A DNA stretch of 64,000 nucleotides from Theristus sp. LFF4_11 (lineage: Eukaryota > Nematoda > Chromadorea > Monhysterida > Xyalidae). The position numbers and the translations under genes were made by a program. Shown here in pieces: positions 11,703 through 36,312 of this stretch. Each line of letters starts with the position of its first letter. Positions within the stretch are counted from its first letter, which is position 1. Location: assembly GCA_030248135.1 (NCBI GenBank), contig JASANC010000438.1, positions 1-64,000 on the forward strand, written 5' to 3'. A model generated the notes under the pieces. The model was not told the origin of the DNA, made no database searches, and saw only the letters and a program-made list of their open reading frames with translations.

Positions 11703-12200
11703 ATCTAAAAATGCGGGAGACGCATATAAAAGGAGGAATATGGCCTTGTGTAAGCAGTGAAAGACTTGGCTCGACAACGCTTTTCAAGTCTCTGATGTGG
11801 TACACACGGATACAAGCACATAAGAGTCATATTTTTGCGCCGCGTTTGTTGTTTAAAAGCTTGCTGAGAAGCGTAAAAACTTTGAAGTTATGTAGATATT
11901 TTTCAATTGTCCTCTTCAGTTTAGTCTAAAATCACATCATGTGCGAAATTCTGTACAGCATGGCCGAATAAATGAGGCAGTCCATCAAGGCGGGATTAGT
12001 CGCTGACTAGGAGTTGTCTTTTTCAAAAATCCAACATAATTTCCAATCATGTGTGCAAGGGAGAAAGAATGAACAGAATAATACGGATAATCCATTAGTT
12101 CAAAAAAACGCGTCAAATTTGGCATACAATTTGGTTTCTGAACTTCTTTTTCTTTCATTCAAAATTCGCGCGCTCCTTGCACCCTGAAAAAAGCTGCCAT
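11703..12200. repeat. Spacer at the A/B fold: inverted-repeat arm and dispersed repeat R
   Basis: 11712-11850 is repeated in inverted orientation at about 12598-12726 and forms the innermost arms of the A/B palindrome. About 11955-12200 is a copy of dispersed repeat R, which also occurs at 31537-31830, 32735-33022 (inverted) and 47150-47370. No gene is assigned. Confidence 0.55.
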
Positions 12201-12834
12201 GTTTAATCAGCTATACTGTAAATTCTGTGCAAAAAAACAGAAACATCAGAGATTGCAAAACATTGCTGCATGTAGCTTTATCGTTGTTGCTAACGTACGC
12301 ACCGCTGTGCATACAGCAGCACCAGTGCAAAAAGTGTTGTCTTCCGTTGATTTTCACCCTTTTTACCAAACTCTTGTGACAGGGATAAACCGGTGAGTCA
12401 TTGCCACAGAAGGAGACCTTGCGTTCCCAATGCCTCTGCGATACACTTTGTGCAAACCAGTGTCAGCGATCTAAAGTCTGATCGTTATTTTAGTGGTTTT
12501 AGAGGTCGCTAAATGCTAGAAAAAAGCAAATGTGAAAGTTTCATTTGTCTACAATGTACGAGGGTTGCCACTTGCAACGGAAATAAAGAATAAACGGCGC
12601 AAAAATATGACTCTTATGTACTTGTATCCGTGTGTACCACATCAGAGACTTGAAAAGCGTTGTCGAGCCAAGTCTTTCACTGCTTACACAAGGCCATATT
12701 CCTCCTTTTATATGCGTCTCCCGCATTTTTAGATAATATTCTGACTTTTACATAAGCCCCAAAGGTCGGACCAAAATCACAATACGTTGGTCACACATTC
12801 TTCTAAACCCCGGACAACTCAGGTTTTTCATTTT

Positions 12835-13162
12835 TCGTTTTTAGGCCAATTTCGTCTATGCTATTTCTACGGCCGATTCGCCCAAAATCATCACGATTCA
12901 GTACCTAGAATTGCTCACATAAGAAAACTGACCCAAAAGCCGTGATCGGCGCAATGAATTACCATGGAAAACACCGACTTCTTGTTTTTCATTTCTGGAC
13001 CGGTTTCACTAAATTCCACGGCCGATTCGCCCGAAATCGTCACGATTCGGTATCTAGAGTTGCTCACATGAAAAAACTAACACAAAATCCGTGATCAGTG
13101 TATTTAATTACAATGGAAAACACCGTTTTTTTGTTTTTCATTTCTGGACCGATTTCGCCAAG
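12835..13162. repeat. 149-bp tandem repeat, about 2.2 units
   Basis: GGCCGATTCGCCC at 12871 recurs at 13020, and CATTTCTGGACCG at 12989 recurs at 13138. Both give a 149-bp period. The array replaces the part of the duplicated segment that should hold exons 9-10 of copy B. Confidence 0.7.
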
Positions 13163-13513
13163 TTGCACTGTCTGCCACTGCAAGCGTAACTTCGTTGGTT
13201 GCTCGTTGCTGTTTCGCCTCGTGTCGTCAGCATGATCACACCGGTTTGTTGTGGAACTTGTTTCCATGTTATGTGAGGTGAATTGAGAGGCAAAACACGA
13301 GACGTGATGTCGTCGGTGGGAAAATGGGGTCGCCGAAACCAAGTTCTAGGCCGACTCCTCCATATGAGTGGGGGTCATATGGTAAGTCGGTGGCTCCTCA
13401 GATAGTGATATTCGGACTCCCTAAAAATTCTGAACAACTTTCATTTAAAAAAAAATTTAAAATTTTTTTTTTAAAGAAAAAAAATAGAAAATTTTTTTTT
13501 CTTGACATCTCTA
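13163..13513. mobile_element. Truncated hAT-type MITE, family 2 (copy B)
   Basis: The end CTTGACATCTCTA is present at 13501-13513. The other end is cut off at the 149-bp tandem array. The intact end lies in the same SINE target as in copy A, read inverted, so the insertion is shared with copy A. Confidence 0.8.
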
Positions 13514-13559
13514 GCTCTGTACGCTTGTTACCTGGAATTCCAACTTTTCCAATAACAAC

Positions 13560-15990
13560 AACAACAACAGTGTGGTGAAAGTTATAACCAATAAAAAGCA
13601 CAAGCAACACAACGTACTGTAGGGGCGGTGTCTTCGAATGGCCAGTCTTTGATTTCGCTCGACGATCTCCTTATCTGATAGCTTTAAAATCTGACAAAAG
13701 CACAAGTATAATATTAAAGTCGATCAGGATAAGATGAATACAACTAGCTGATTGGTTGGTTGCACACACGTGCAGTTGATGCGTGCATTTTGTGCAGCAT
13801 TGCTGTGGCGGCGTCTGTTTGTACAGAATGCATGCATCAACTGCACGTGCGTGCAACCAGCCAATCAGCTAGTTGTACTGTATAGCAGTAGCCAGATGGA
13901 CCGCAGAAAGTGAGAACGGTTCTTCCGCTGCGTACCGACCAATCGATCATTCAAACCATCTGAACGCCTTCTCGACTTCGCGCGCGGACAATGTGCGCCT
14001 CTGCAGTGCCGTACTGTTTCCAGAGTTCACTGCGGTTCTGATCGCGCACGTAGTCCGGAATCACCCACACTCAACTTCCATCCGGTCATCCCCTTGCGTG
14101 CGCATCACAGACGCCGACATCGTCTCGTGTTTGCGCAGGCACACGATCACAACTTCGAAACCGTAAAGGTACGCAAAAACTGGCACACGCGAGTCGTGAG
14201 CAGGAGCGCTTTCGCACCGCGACGCTTTTGTTTCTTTTGGACACGAGAACGACGGAGACGGACGGAAAAATGAAATTTCGCTGTAAGTATTGCTCGTTTT
14301 GGAGATTTTGCGTGACAGTAGGCAGCAGTTTTTTTCAGAATCCACAACTTCTTCAAAGTTGACGGCGGCGACGATACTGTAAAAGATCTAATCCGACAAA
14401 AGTTTTGCTCTTGTTTTATTCCACCAATTGGATGCGTCCCGGCAGTTCAGGTCGATGTTACGGTCGTCACAGTTGTTGTAGACGCCAAGTTCACGACGGA
14501 AGTCTTTGGCGACCGTTTTGCGGATGTCTGCCAAGAAAACCGAATTGTGCTCTGAGTTATTGATTGACAGTTCAAACCTCCACCGTCCCACTCCGGCACG
14601 CGAATTGCGTCCGCGCACAGCGCGAATCGCTCCGGAAGTGAGCTACTCGCGCATGCGCACGGCCGAGACTGGAGACAAATGCAAGATCCACATTTTTTTT
14701 GTGCGTCTCACCGTGCCGTCGGCGGTTTGCATGGGCGGGCTGACCGGTTGGTGTCACGTGGGCTTCGGAGGGAGGTATGCGCTTGCCCAAAGCAGCAGCA
14801 CACGGTGATCTATTCCAACCAATCAGCTGATTTCCTATATTTTAAGGCATTGATGAAGAGCATTTGTGATGCGTAGCTAGTGTTGCAACATAGCTACGTG
14901 GTCACAAAATACTGCTCTCATGAATCCCCCTTCAGAGTTTGACTGAGAAAAGATTGTTGATGACACGCAATGCGTGTCGTAGAACGCTGTCGGCCAAATG
15001 GACCGCCATTGACCGCGGAATGCTGTAGTACTTTTGCTGCTTCGCCGTAGCATTGCTTCTGTTGGACTGCACATGGGAGCACGTTGCTCGCCTTTCTCTG
15101 CGAAGACCTACTGATGGTGCAGGGTTGGTTGAGCTCGATCAGCTGACAATGTTTCAGTTGCCTCGTGCATTGCAGTATTTCACCAAAAATCAGTGTTGAG
15201 GAGTTACATGATTATCAGAGAATGTAGATTAGTCTATAGTTGCTTGCCCATGAATAAAAAAACGTTAGCCTTGTTTAGTACACCGACTTCAAAGTCTTCG
15301 GCAGTAGATTTTCCGTACTCGGTCGAGCTGCGCCGTGCTCCAGCCGATATCGGCGTAGCGAAGCGGTCGTCTAACAGGTGAGCTTCATGTGGAAATATCA
15401 CGCCGGCGCGGCGTCAGCGTTGTTACCAGCGCCACTGCAGTGTGAGAACTTTGGGGATGAGCTTGCAGTGTGTGCTGCAGTAGAATCGCGGGTCATTCGC
15501 GGTGTTAGTCTGCAGCGCCAAATAAAGGTGTCGGGACGCTGAGTTACCGGGTGAGTTTTTCGGTCTTTTCGCCACCACGACTACAGTACCCCGCATTGAC
15601 AATAACGTTAACATTTTCTTCAGTTTGTTGGCGGTGGGTGATTATCGATGTAATATGTCTGCTATAATGGCTTCCAGATCTCGACACCACAAGAAAAACA
15701 CAAAGGTAAAAAAAATTATTCTTTGGCGGAGAAAGTTGCATGTCGGCAAAAGTGTCCGTTGAGTCACTGGTGGAGCATCGGTGTATGCACTGCCGACCAC
15801 AACAGCAGTACCATGTTAGCACGCCTGCAAAGTGCCACTTGCCAAGTACTTTGTTAGCTTCACCGATTTTCTGATTGCCAGTTTTCTGTCGGGCTATACT
15901 GTACTCTGAAAAGCTTTGGTCCAGGTCCGGTCTCCAACCGACAATAACAGTCCAACCAAGAAAATGCCACTGAAGAAGTTCACAGGTTCG
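13560..15990 (-). pseudogene. Decayed inverted copy of guanylyl cyclase exons 1-8 (copy B)
   Basis: Reading the minus strand, recognisable remains of copy A exons 8 to 1 occur in order. Exon 7 is at about 13965-14160, exon 5 at about 14600-14690, and the signal-peptide exon lies near 15700-15860. Most carry frameshifts and missing blocks. Exon 5 still begins SLGRA but loses frame at once, and exon 7 begins VVIVCL and ends early in a stop. Exons 9-10 are absent. It cannot encode the receptor domain. It is clearly more diverged than copies A and C are from each other. Its inverted orientation lets transcripts through the locus fold into long hairpins. Confidence 0.8.
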
Positions 15991-16629
15991 ACTGATTCTA
16001 AAATTTTCAGAACTACTGTAATAAACAAAGGCGTCGGTTACAGTCAGTTTCACACTGTAGCGTTTTTTCAGTGTACAATGCGTGTTGGCTATTGCGTCAT
16101 TTTTTAGGAGTCGTCAAACCGAATTTGATTGCAAACGATCAGCGTGGACACGGTCATTACGTCGTAAATAACCTTCCGGCTACTGTTGCGCCGCGCGCCA
16201 TGCTTTGATGAGCTCATCGAACAAACGCAATTTCAGAATTCGAAGGTTTTGTGCAAACAGTTTTTGAAATTGTTTGAGCAACTAGTAAAGTGGGCTTTGA
16301 AACGTAATTGGTTCGATTTATCAGCTCGCGAACCTTCGACACGTCAACTAATCAACTGTAACTTTATATGTCACCATACGTAAACGAAACTCTGGTTCAA
16401 AGGGCTGTATTTCGTCCGGAAAATCAAAACACACAAATTCTTTGTTTTAAACTGTTGATCTTTACGTAAGTGGTCACAAAATCGCGGTCGGTTAGACTGC
16501 GTCACATTCTTTTGTTTTTAAGGATTGCAAAATAAAATTAGCAATTAGTTGTTAGAGGCGTGAGTGGATGCTCGAGCAAAATCCGGCCAGCTCAAAATTT
16601 CGCTTTCTTTAACGCAAAAGAGATACGAC

Positions 16630-17682
16630 TAGGGTTAGGGGAAAAAAAAATCCGGATTTTTTTTTAAATTAAAAAAAAAATTTTTAAAAAAAAAAAAATT
16701 TTTTTTTACAAGTTAGGTTCGTTCGAAGCGTCTCGTCGAGCTGAGTTCATCTAGACTATTTTCAGAACGATCCGGAAAACTATAAGAGCGAAAATCGTGT
16801 TTTATTGAAATTATGTCCATTTCATAGAGGGAAAGTTGCATTTTCAACAGTAAAACAGGGCAATTTTTCACGTGTACTTGAATATTGAACCGTTCTTAGT
16901 GGTTCCTCTTTAGAAAATTACCAAAATTTGACTGTGTTCAAAAATTCCTGTTTGCAGTAGCTAAGTCGGCAACCCCTGTCGACCCGGTCGCCCCCCCCCC
17001 CCCCAAGACACTTACTTTCAGGTTCAACCAACTATGCTATCTGCCACATGGCGAGAGCCCACTCTTCAAATCATCGTATCGAAAACACGTACCATGATTT
17101 CGCGATCACGTTGCGGGCAACTGACAGACGCAAGTTTAACACGTTAGTTTAGCTCAGCACGCAAGTTTTAACATGTGGCCATGTTATCGGGTATCTGAAA
17201 ACGGTCGTGTGATGTGGTATTAACCAACATCTCCGCTCAAATTGTTTAACAATATATCGCACAACTCCATTGTAGACCTATAACATACGCCAATCAACAA
17301 GATATCATGTTCATCTCATGGCCTACCGACTGAAAAACATGTTCTAAGTTGCAAGAAAACGATTTCTGAAACGATATTTCAATTCAGTTAAGTCATTTCA
17401 ACGCTAAAAATTGACTCTAGAAGTCATCCAAATCGAAAAACATGGAGTACGTCGGTCAAAATGACCAAATAATGACATTTACCTAAGCACACAAAGAAGT
17501 TGGGAAGAAAATTTGGTTTGAACTTTCAAAAAATTATGCCATAAATCGAATTTTCAGAGCAAAGTAGAAGAAAAAAATTTTCAAATTTTTTTAAGTTTGA
17601 AAAAAAAAAATCCAATTTTTTTTTTAAAAAAAAACGAAAAAAAAAATAAAAAAAAAATTTTTTTTCAAAGCCCCTAACCCTA
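16630..17682. mobile_element. hAT-type MITE, family 3 (copy B)
   Basis: The 1053-bp element has ends TAGGGTTAGGGG and CCCCTAACCCTA and an 8-bp duplication, GATACGAC, at 16622-16629 and 17683-17690. The same site, as its complement GTCGTATC, is empty in copy A and filled in copy C. Full-length relatives are at 33344-34363, 35280-36304 and 36313-37348. Confidence 0.9.
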
Positions 17683-17869
17683 GATACGACAACTAAAATG
17701 GACACACATGCAGAAGCTGATAAAGTTGTAGTCCAAATCGTGCGCTTCCAAAAACACATCATATGTGTGCATGATGGGTTATGATGCAAAAATTGTCAGT
17801 TGATGCAACATTACAGTGTTTCTAAAGTGGCACCACCACCTTAATGATAAGATGGAATACCCCACTTTT

Positions 17870-18700
17870 GGGGGGGTGGGAGCGGGGGGTGTTTGTGGGG
17901 CGGTGTTGCGGGTTCGGCAAAAAAAAAAAGGACGCTTGGGGGGGGGTGAAAATCGAATGTTTTTTTAAAAATAATAAAAATATATTTTTGTGTGGGCCTC
18001 CTGAGACAGGACAAAACCCCTCCCCTCCTCCAACAAAAATTCAAAAAATGTCAAATTTTGATTTTTCAGGATTACGGTAACTCCGGCAGTGGGTCTCGAC
18101 ACGAATTACACAGGTTACGGTAATTTTGGGTCTTGACACGAAGTTGCTGAAAACCAGTGAATAACAGTTGAAACCTTTCAGAAACATGCAGCATTATAAC
18201 AGAATGTCAAAAAATCGGATGTCAAGGATTACGGTATCTTTGCAGTGAGTCTCAACACGATTTTTTAAAAACGTCCCTGATTGCCATAAAAAGCTACTAG
18301 AATGGTAGATACCGTTCACATGATTGCACGAAACAATTACCGTATATGTCGGAAGTTTGGTCCAACGGGTTACGGTGGCGGTAGTTTTGGGTCTTATCCG
18401 ACATATGACCGTTTCATGCAGTCATGTGAACGGTATCTATCATTCTAGTAGCTTTTCCTGGCAATCAGGGACGTTTTTAAAAAATCGTGTCGAGACCCAC
18501 TGCAGAGTTACCGCAATCCTTGACATTTGATTTTTTGACATTCTGTTATAATGCTGCATGTTTCTGAAAGGTTTCAACTGTTATTCACAAGAAACAAAGT
18601 GGTTTTCAGCAACTTCGTGTCAAGACCCAAAATTACCGTAACCTGTGTAATTCGTGTCGAGACCCACTGTCGAGTTACCGTAATCCTTAAAAATCAAAAT
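17870..18700. mobile_element. G-run spacer and foldback element at the B/C junction
   Basis: A G-run (17870-17945) leads into a foldback element whose left arm (about 18010-18215) belongs to copy B and whose right arm (about 18530-18700) belongs to copy C. Its centre, near 18360, is therefore the symmetry point of the B/C palindrome. In copy A the equivalent left arm is shorter. Confidence 0.65.
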
Positions 18701-19287
18701 TGGGCATTTTTTGAATTTTTGTTGGAGGAGGGGAGGGGGTTTTGTCCTGTCTCAGGAGGGGAGGGGAGGGGAGAGGAGGGGTTTTGTCCTGACCCACACC
18801 GGCCGACTGACTACGCGAAAAAAATCAGGATTTTTTTTTAAATTAAAAAAAATATTTTTCAGATTTTTTAATTAATTTTTTTATTAATTAAAAAACGAAT
18901 TTTTGCTATCAGGATTGTACTTTCATTTCATCTGCGGCGTTTACGCGTTCGCGAAAGCATAGTCTCGTTGCTTTTTTTTCTTTTTTTCTATTGTTGCGCT
19001 GAGATGCAACAGTTTCCGAGTTCAAATGAATGAATCAAATCATTGCGTTCGTCATTTTCAAGAATCACTCACGTACGGTGTGTCTCAACGCCACCAAAAG
19101 TGGGGTATATCCATCTTATCATGTAAAGGTGGTGGTGCACACTGTTAGAAACACTGTAATGTTGCATCAACTGACAATTTTTGCATCATAACCCATCATG
19201 CACACATATGATGTGTTTTTGGAAGCGCACGATTTGGACTACAACTTTATCAGCTTCTGCATGTGTGTCCATTTTAGTTGTCGTATC

Positions 19288-19718
19288 TAGGGTTAGGGGC
19301 TTTGAAAAAAAATTTTTTTTTTATTTTTTTTTCGTTTTTTTTTTTATAAAATGGTGGTTTTTTTTTTTTTAAAATAAAAAAAAGAATATATTTTTTTTTT
19401 GCTGCAAGGATTGGGTATAAATATGAGGAGCCAAACAAATTCACCATTTGGGGGGGGAGGAAGGATTGGTGGTGCGGCGACTCCATGTTTTTCAGCTTCT
19501 GGATGACTGTGTCAATTTTTAGGTTGATGATGTTGATGTGGGAGTTTGGGGGGGTGGGGGTGGTAAGAGAGAAAGAGGGGGGGGGGGGGGGGTTTTAGAC
19601 AGGATTAGGAAAAGTTTGTGGAAAAGAGGGGGTTTAAAAGTTGTGGGGAGAGAGAATTTTAAAAAAAATTTTTTTTTTTTTAAAAAAATTTTTTTTATTT
19701 AAAAAAAAACGGACACTA
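19288..19718. mobile_element. Damaged hAT-type MITE, family 3 (copy C)
   Basis: It is flanked by GTCGTATC at 19280-19287 and 19719-19726, the same target as in copy B. The left end TAGGGTTAGGGG is intact, but the right end is GGACACTA instead of CCCCTAACCCTA. The interior is only 431 bp and is filled with homopolymer runs not seen in relatives. Local misassembly or a damaged insertion are both possible. Confidence 0.7.
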
Positions 19719-20449
19719 GTCGTATCTCTTTTGCGTTAAAGAAAGCGAAATTTTGAGCTGGCCGGATTTTGCTCGAGCATCCACTCACGCCTCTAACAAC
19801 TAATTGCTAATTTTATTTTGCAATCCTTAAAAACAAAAGAATGTGACGCAGTCTAACCGACCGCGATTTTGTGACCACTTACGTAAAGATCAACAGTTTA
19901 AAACAAAGAATTTGTGTGTTTTGATTTTCCGGACGAAATACAGCCCTTTGAACCAGAGTTTCGTTTACGTATGGTGACATATAAAGTTACAGTTGATTAG
20001 TTGACGTGTCGAAGGTTCGCGAGCTGATAAATCGAACCAATTACGTTTCAAAGCCCACTTTCACTAGTTGCTCAGCGGCAATTTCAAAATTTGTTTGCAC
20101 AAAACCTTCAGATTAATTGCGTTTTGTTTATGAGCTCATTAAAGCATGGCGCGCGGCGAAACAGCAGCCGGAAGGTTATTTATGACGTAATGACCGTATC
20201 CACGCTGATTTGCAATCCAAATTCGGTTTGACACTCCTAAAGTATTTTTTTAATAGCAAACACACATTGTACACTGAAAAAACGCTACAGTGTGAAACTG
20301 ACTGTAACCGACGCCTTGGTTTACTACAGTAGTTCCTCTGAAAATTTTAGAATCAATTATACCTGTGAACTTCTTTAGTGGCGTTTTCTTGGTTGGACTG
20401 TTATTGTCGGTTGGAGACCGAACCTAGAGTAAAGCTTTTAGGGCACAAC

Positions 20450-32222
<11,773 letters not shown>

Positions 32223-32303
32223 AGAGGCGCTTTCATGAAGCTGTTTTTGGTGTTAAAACATAGCCATGCGGTCAATAAGTACTGCTTCATGAATGCCCGT
32301 AAA
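32223..32303. mobile_element. Short palindromic MITE directly after the cyclase stop codon
   Basis: It is related to the element at 8732-8828 (AGGCGCTTTCATGAAGC and GCTTCATGAATGCCC ends). It starts immediately after the TAA stop codon, so it would form the start of the 3' UTR. Confidence 0.6.
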
Positions 32304-32589
32304 GAAAGAGATTGACAGGATTTCATTGTAATGAGGATTGTATTATTATTGTTGGTGGTTGTGAACAGGACGTTATCAATCAAGCTATTTTTCCGCATGA
32401 CAAGCTCTATTTTGTCAACTGTAGCGCGCTGGATTCCACTTGGACCAATCATCAGACTGGTCTTATTTTTAGGGATCACTAGGAACTCAAGACGTATTTT
32501 CAGCGTGCAAGTCCCTCGCGCTTTTGTTTGCCCAAGTGTGCCCAACAGTTGAATAAAAAAGTGAATTCCAATACTTTGGCTGGGAAAAG

Positions 32590-33022
32590 TACGTACGTCA
32601 GGTATGAATGAACGAACGAAGACGTGCCGGGGAGGTCACCGTGCCACGATTACGAACGCAATTGTGGCACGGTGTCCGGCGGCCCGGCACGTCTTCGTTC
32701 TTACCTGACGTATGCAGGACGTATCCCGACGTATGTCGACGTACGGAATGGCCGTTTTTTTGACAGCTTTTTTTCACGGTGCAAGGAGCGCGCGAAATTT
32801 GAATGAAAAGATAAAGACTATCAGAAATCAAATTGTGTGTCAAATTTGATGTGTGTTTTTAAACTAATTGATTCTTCGTGCTATTCTGTTCATTCTATCT
32901 CCTTTGTACACACAATTGGGAATTATCTTGGCATTCTTGAAAAACACAACTCCTAGTTTGCGACTGATCCCGCCTTGATGGAGAATACAAGGACTGCCTT
33001 ATTTATTCGGCCATACTGTACG
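32590..33022. repeat. Small foldback and inverted copy of repeat R
   Basis: 32595-32712 is a palindrome (GAACGAAGACGTGCCGG and its complement). 32735-33022 is the inverted copy of the repeat at 31537-31830. 33022-33343 holds no gene. Confidence 0.65.
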
Positions 33023-33343
33023 ACAGGTGCGAACGAACGCAAATCCTAAAACTAGACGTGTCGTGCCGTTCGGGGCCGTTTTGCTAATTTTTTGCACTAA
33101 GAACGAGACGTGACATGACGTACCGTACCGTATGCGCATATAGCAGGTATAAACGGGCCGTAACACATACACAGCAATGAAGTTTCAGTTGTGTGACCAT
33201 GAAATTATCGGGTATCTGAAAAACGGCCGTGTGGTGTGGTATTGACCAACACCTCCTCGCCTCAATTGTTTAACCGCACGACTGCATTGTAGACCCCATC
33301 ACCCCCCCCCAGAGCACCAGAGACTGTCGGGTGGGGGGAGGGG

Positions 33344-34363
33344 TAGGGTTAGGGGCTTTGAAAAATTTTTTTTATTTTTTTTCGTTTTTTTTAAATTTGG
33401 ATTTTTTTTTAACTTTAAAAAAAATTTGAAAATTTTTTTTTCTACTTTGCTCTGAAAATTCGATTTATGGCATAATTTTTTGAAAGTTCAAACCAAATTT
33501 TCTTCCCAACTTCTTTGTGTGCTTAGGTAAATGTCATTATTTGGTCATTTTGACCGACGTACTCCATGTTTTTCGATTTGGATGACTTCTAGAGTCAATT
33601 TTTAGCGTTGAAATGACTTAACTGAATTGAAATATCGTTTCAGAAATCGTTTTCTTGCAACTTAGAACATGTTTTTCAGTCGGTAGGCCATGAGATGAAC
33701 ATGATATCTTGTTGATTGGCGTATGTTATAGGTCTACAATGGAGTTGTGCGATATATTGTTAAACAATTGGAGCGGAGATGTTGGTTAATACCACATCAC
33801 ACGACCGTTTTTCAGATACCCGATAACATGGCCACATGTTAAAACTTGCGTGCTGAGCTAAACTAACGTGTTAAACTTGCGTCTGTCAGTTGCCCGCAAC
33901 GTGACCGCGAAATCATGGTACGTGTTTTCGATACGATGATTTGAAGAGTGGGCTCTCGCCATGTGGCAGATAGCATAGCTGGTTGAACCTGAAAGTAAGT
34001 GTCTTGGGGGGGGGGCGACCGGGTCGACAGGGGTTGCCGACTTAGCTACAGCAAACAGAAATTTTTGAACACAGTCAAATTTTGGTAATTTTCTAAAGAG
34101 GAACCACTAAGAACGGTTCAATATTCAAGTACACGTGAAAAATTGCCCTGTTTTACTGTTGAAAATGCAACTTTCCCTCTATGAAATGGACATAATTTCA
34201 ATAAAACACGATTTTCGCTCTTATAGTTTCCCGGATCGTTCTGAAAATAGTCTAGATGAACTCAGCTCGACGAGACGCTTCGAACAAACCTAACTTGTAA
34301 AAAAAAAATTTTTTTAATTTTTTTTAATTTAAAAAAAAACGGATTATTTTTCCTCTAACCCTA
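33344..34363. mobile_element. hAT-type MITE, family 3
   Basis: This 1020-bp copy is in the orientation opposite to the copies at 35280 and 36313. Its ends are TAGGGTTAGGGG and a slightly decayed CCTCTAACCCTA. The 8-bp duplication is GGGAGGGG at 33336-33343 and 34364-34371. Confidence 0.9.
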
Positions 34364-35279
34364 GGGAGGGGGGTGGGGGGGCACCGTGCCACCCCCCTAA
34401 AACCGGGCACCCCCCCATCGGACCCCCCCCCCCTTGAAAATTTGGCCGACACCCCCCCACACCCCCCAAAATTTTCCGTACACCCTAAAATTTTTTTCGA
34501 AAATCATGATTTTTTGTCTATAAAGTCCAAAATATAAGCTTAATATATGATAATTGAATTTATTGTAATTTCAAAGATTTTGGGAAAATTTAGGGTTTTT
34601 TAAAAATTAAGGGAAAAAAAATCAGGGGGGGGAAGGGTGTTTGCCTAATTTTAGAGGGGGTGGGTCAGGGGCCTACGCGGTGAGGGGGGGAGGTGCACTG
34701 GCAGCAAATTTACCTGAGGGGGGGTGCACTGGCAGAAAAATTTCGTGAGGGGGGGGTGCACGGGATCGCACGGGTAATACCAAATTTTTGCCTTAGAAAA
34801 ACACAGAAATTCTTGTAAAATACAGAATATTTTGTGCAAACCAGCTGCTTGTTTGGTCAGAAACAACAAAATCTATGCAGGGACAGACACAAACGTCAAG
34901 AAAAATGCAAAAATTACGGTATTTTTGGAAAAAATTGAGATGAGATTGACCACCGTGAGGGTGGGTGGTGCGAGTGCGATACGCGATCCCGTGTTTTCTC
35001 GCCGAGGGGGGTGGGGCCGGGGGGGGAGTCTAGTACCCGTGTCGAGGTAAAGGGGGGGAGGGGGGTACACGGGTATCTGCCCGTGCACGGGCAGGATTTT
35101 CGGCTGTGGGGGGGGTGGACCCCCCCCACACTTTCGCTACTGGTGGGGGGGACCCCCCCAACAGAAAATTTTGAAAAAATGCACCCCCCATGGGACCCCC
35201 ATGGAGTGGGGGGTCCCACGTTACCATAATTTGAACCTCCCCCCCCTCACTTTTTGGTCGGCACCCCCCCCCCCCCACC
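34364..35279. other. G/C-run spacer, no gene
   Basis: Runs of 5-12 G or C are interrupted by AT-rich blocks (34485-34620 is shared with 4850-5000). Several four-run G tracts could form G-quadruplexes. Open frames here are proline- or glycine-rich products of the runs. No coding evidence is seen. Confidence 0.6.
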
Positions 35280-36304
35280 TAGGGTTAGGGAAAAAAAATC
35301 CGGATTTTTTTTTTAAATTAAAAATTAAAAAAAAAAAAATTTTTTTACAAGTTAGGTTTGTTCGAAGCGTCTCGTCGAGCTGAGTTCATCTAGACTATTT
35401 TCAGAACGATCCGGAAAACTATAAGAGCGAAAATCGTGTTTTATTGAAATTATGTCCATTTCATAGAGGGAAAGTTGCATTTTCAACAGTAAAACAGGAC
35501 ATTTTTCGACGTGTACTTGAATATTGAACCGTTCTTAGTTGTTCCTCTTTAGAAAATTACCAAAATTTGACTGTGTTCAAAAATTCCTGTTTGCTGTAGC
35601 TAAGTCGGCAACCCCTGTCGACCCGGTCGCCCCCCCCCAAGACACTTAATTTCAGGTTCAACCAGCTATGCTATCTGCCACATGGCGAGAGCCCACTCTT
35701 CAAATCATCGTATCGTACCATGATTTCGCGATACGTTGCGGGCAACTGACAGACGCAAGTTTAACACGTTAGTTTAGCTCAGCACGCAAGTTTTAACATG
35801 TGGCCATGTTATCGGGTATCTGAAAAACGGTCGTGTGATGTGGTATTAACCAACATCTCCGCTCCAATTGTTTAACAATATATCGCACAACTCCATTGTA
35901 GACCTATAACATACGCCAATCAACAAAATATCATGTTCATCTCATGGCCTACCACCGACTGAAAAAACATGTTCTAAGTTGCAAGAAAACGATTTCTGAA
36001 ACGATATTTCAATTCAGTTAAGTCATTTCAACGCTAAAAATTGACTCTAGAAGTCATCCAAATCGAAAAACATGGAGTACGTCGGTCAAAATGACCAAAT
36101 AATGACATGTACCTAAGCACACAAAGAAGTTGGGAAGAAAATTTGGTTTGAACTTTCAAAAAATTATGCCATAAATCGAATTTTCAGAGCAAAGTAGAAG
36201 AAAAATTTTTCAAATTTTTTTTTATGTTTGAAAAAAAAAATCCAAATTTTTAAAAAAAAACAAAAAAAAATTAAAAAAATTTTTTTTCAAAGCCCCTAAC
36301 CCTA
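35280..36304. mobile_element. hAT-type MITE, family 3, first of a tandem pair
   Basis: It has ends TAGGGTTAGGG and CCCCTAACCCTA. The flanking CCCCCACC at 35272-35279 and 36305-36312 matches. The right duplication is shared with the next element. Confidence 0.9.
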
Positions 36305-36312
36305 CCCCCACC

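Noticed and set aside
11711..11929. Possible TATA box (CATATAAAAGG) and 72-residue frame
   Set aside because: The frame has no protein-like features. The segment is one arm of the A/B fold, and no downstream gene starts here.
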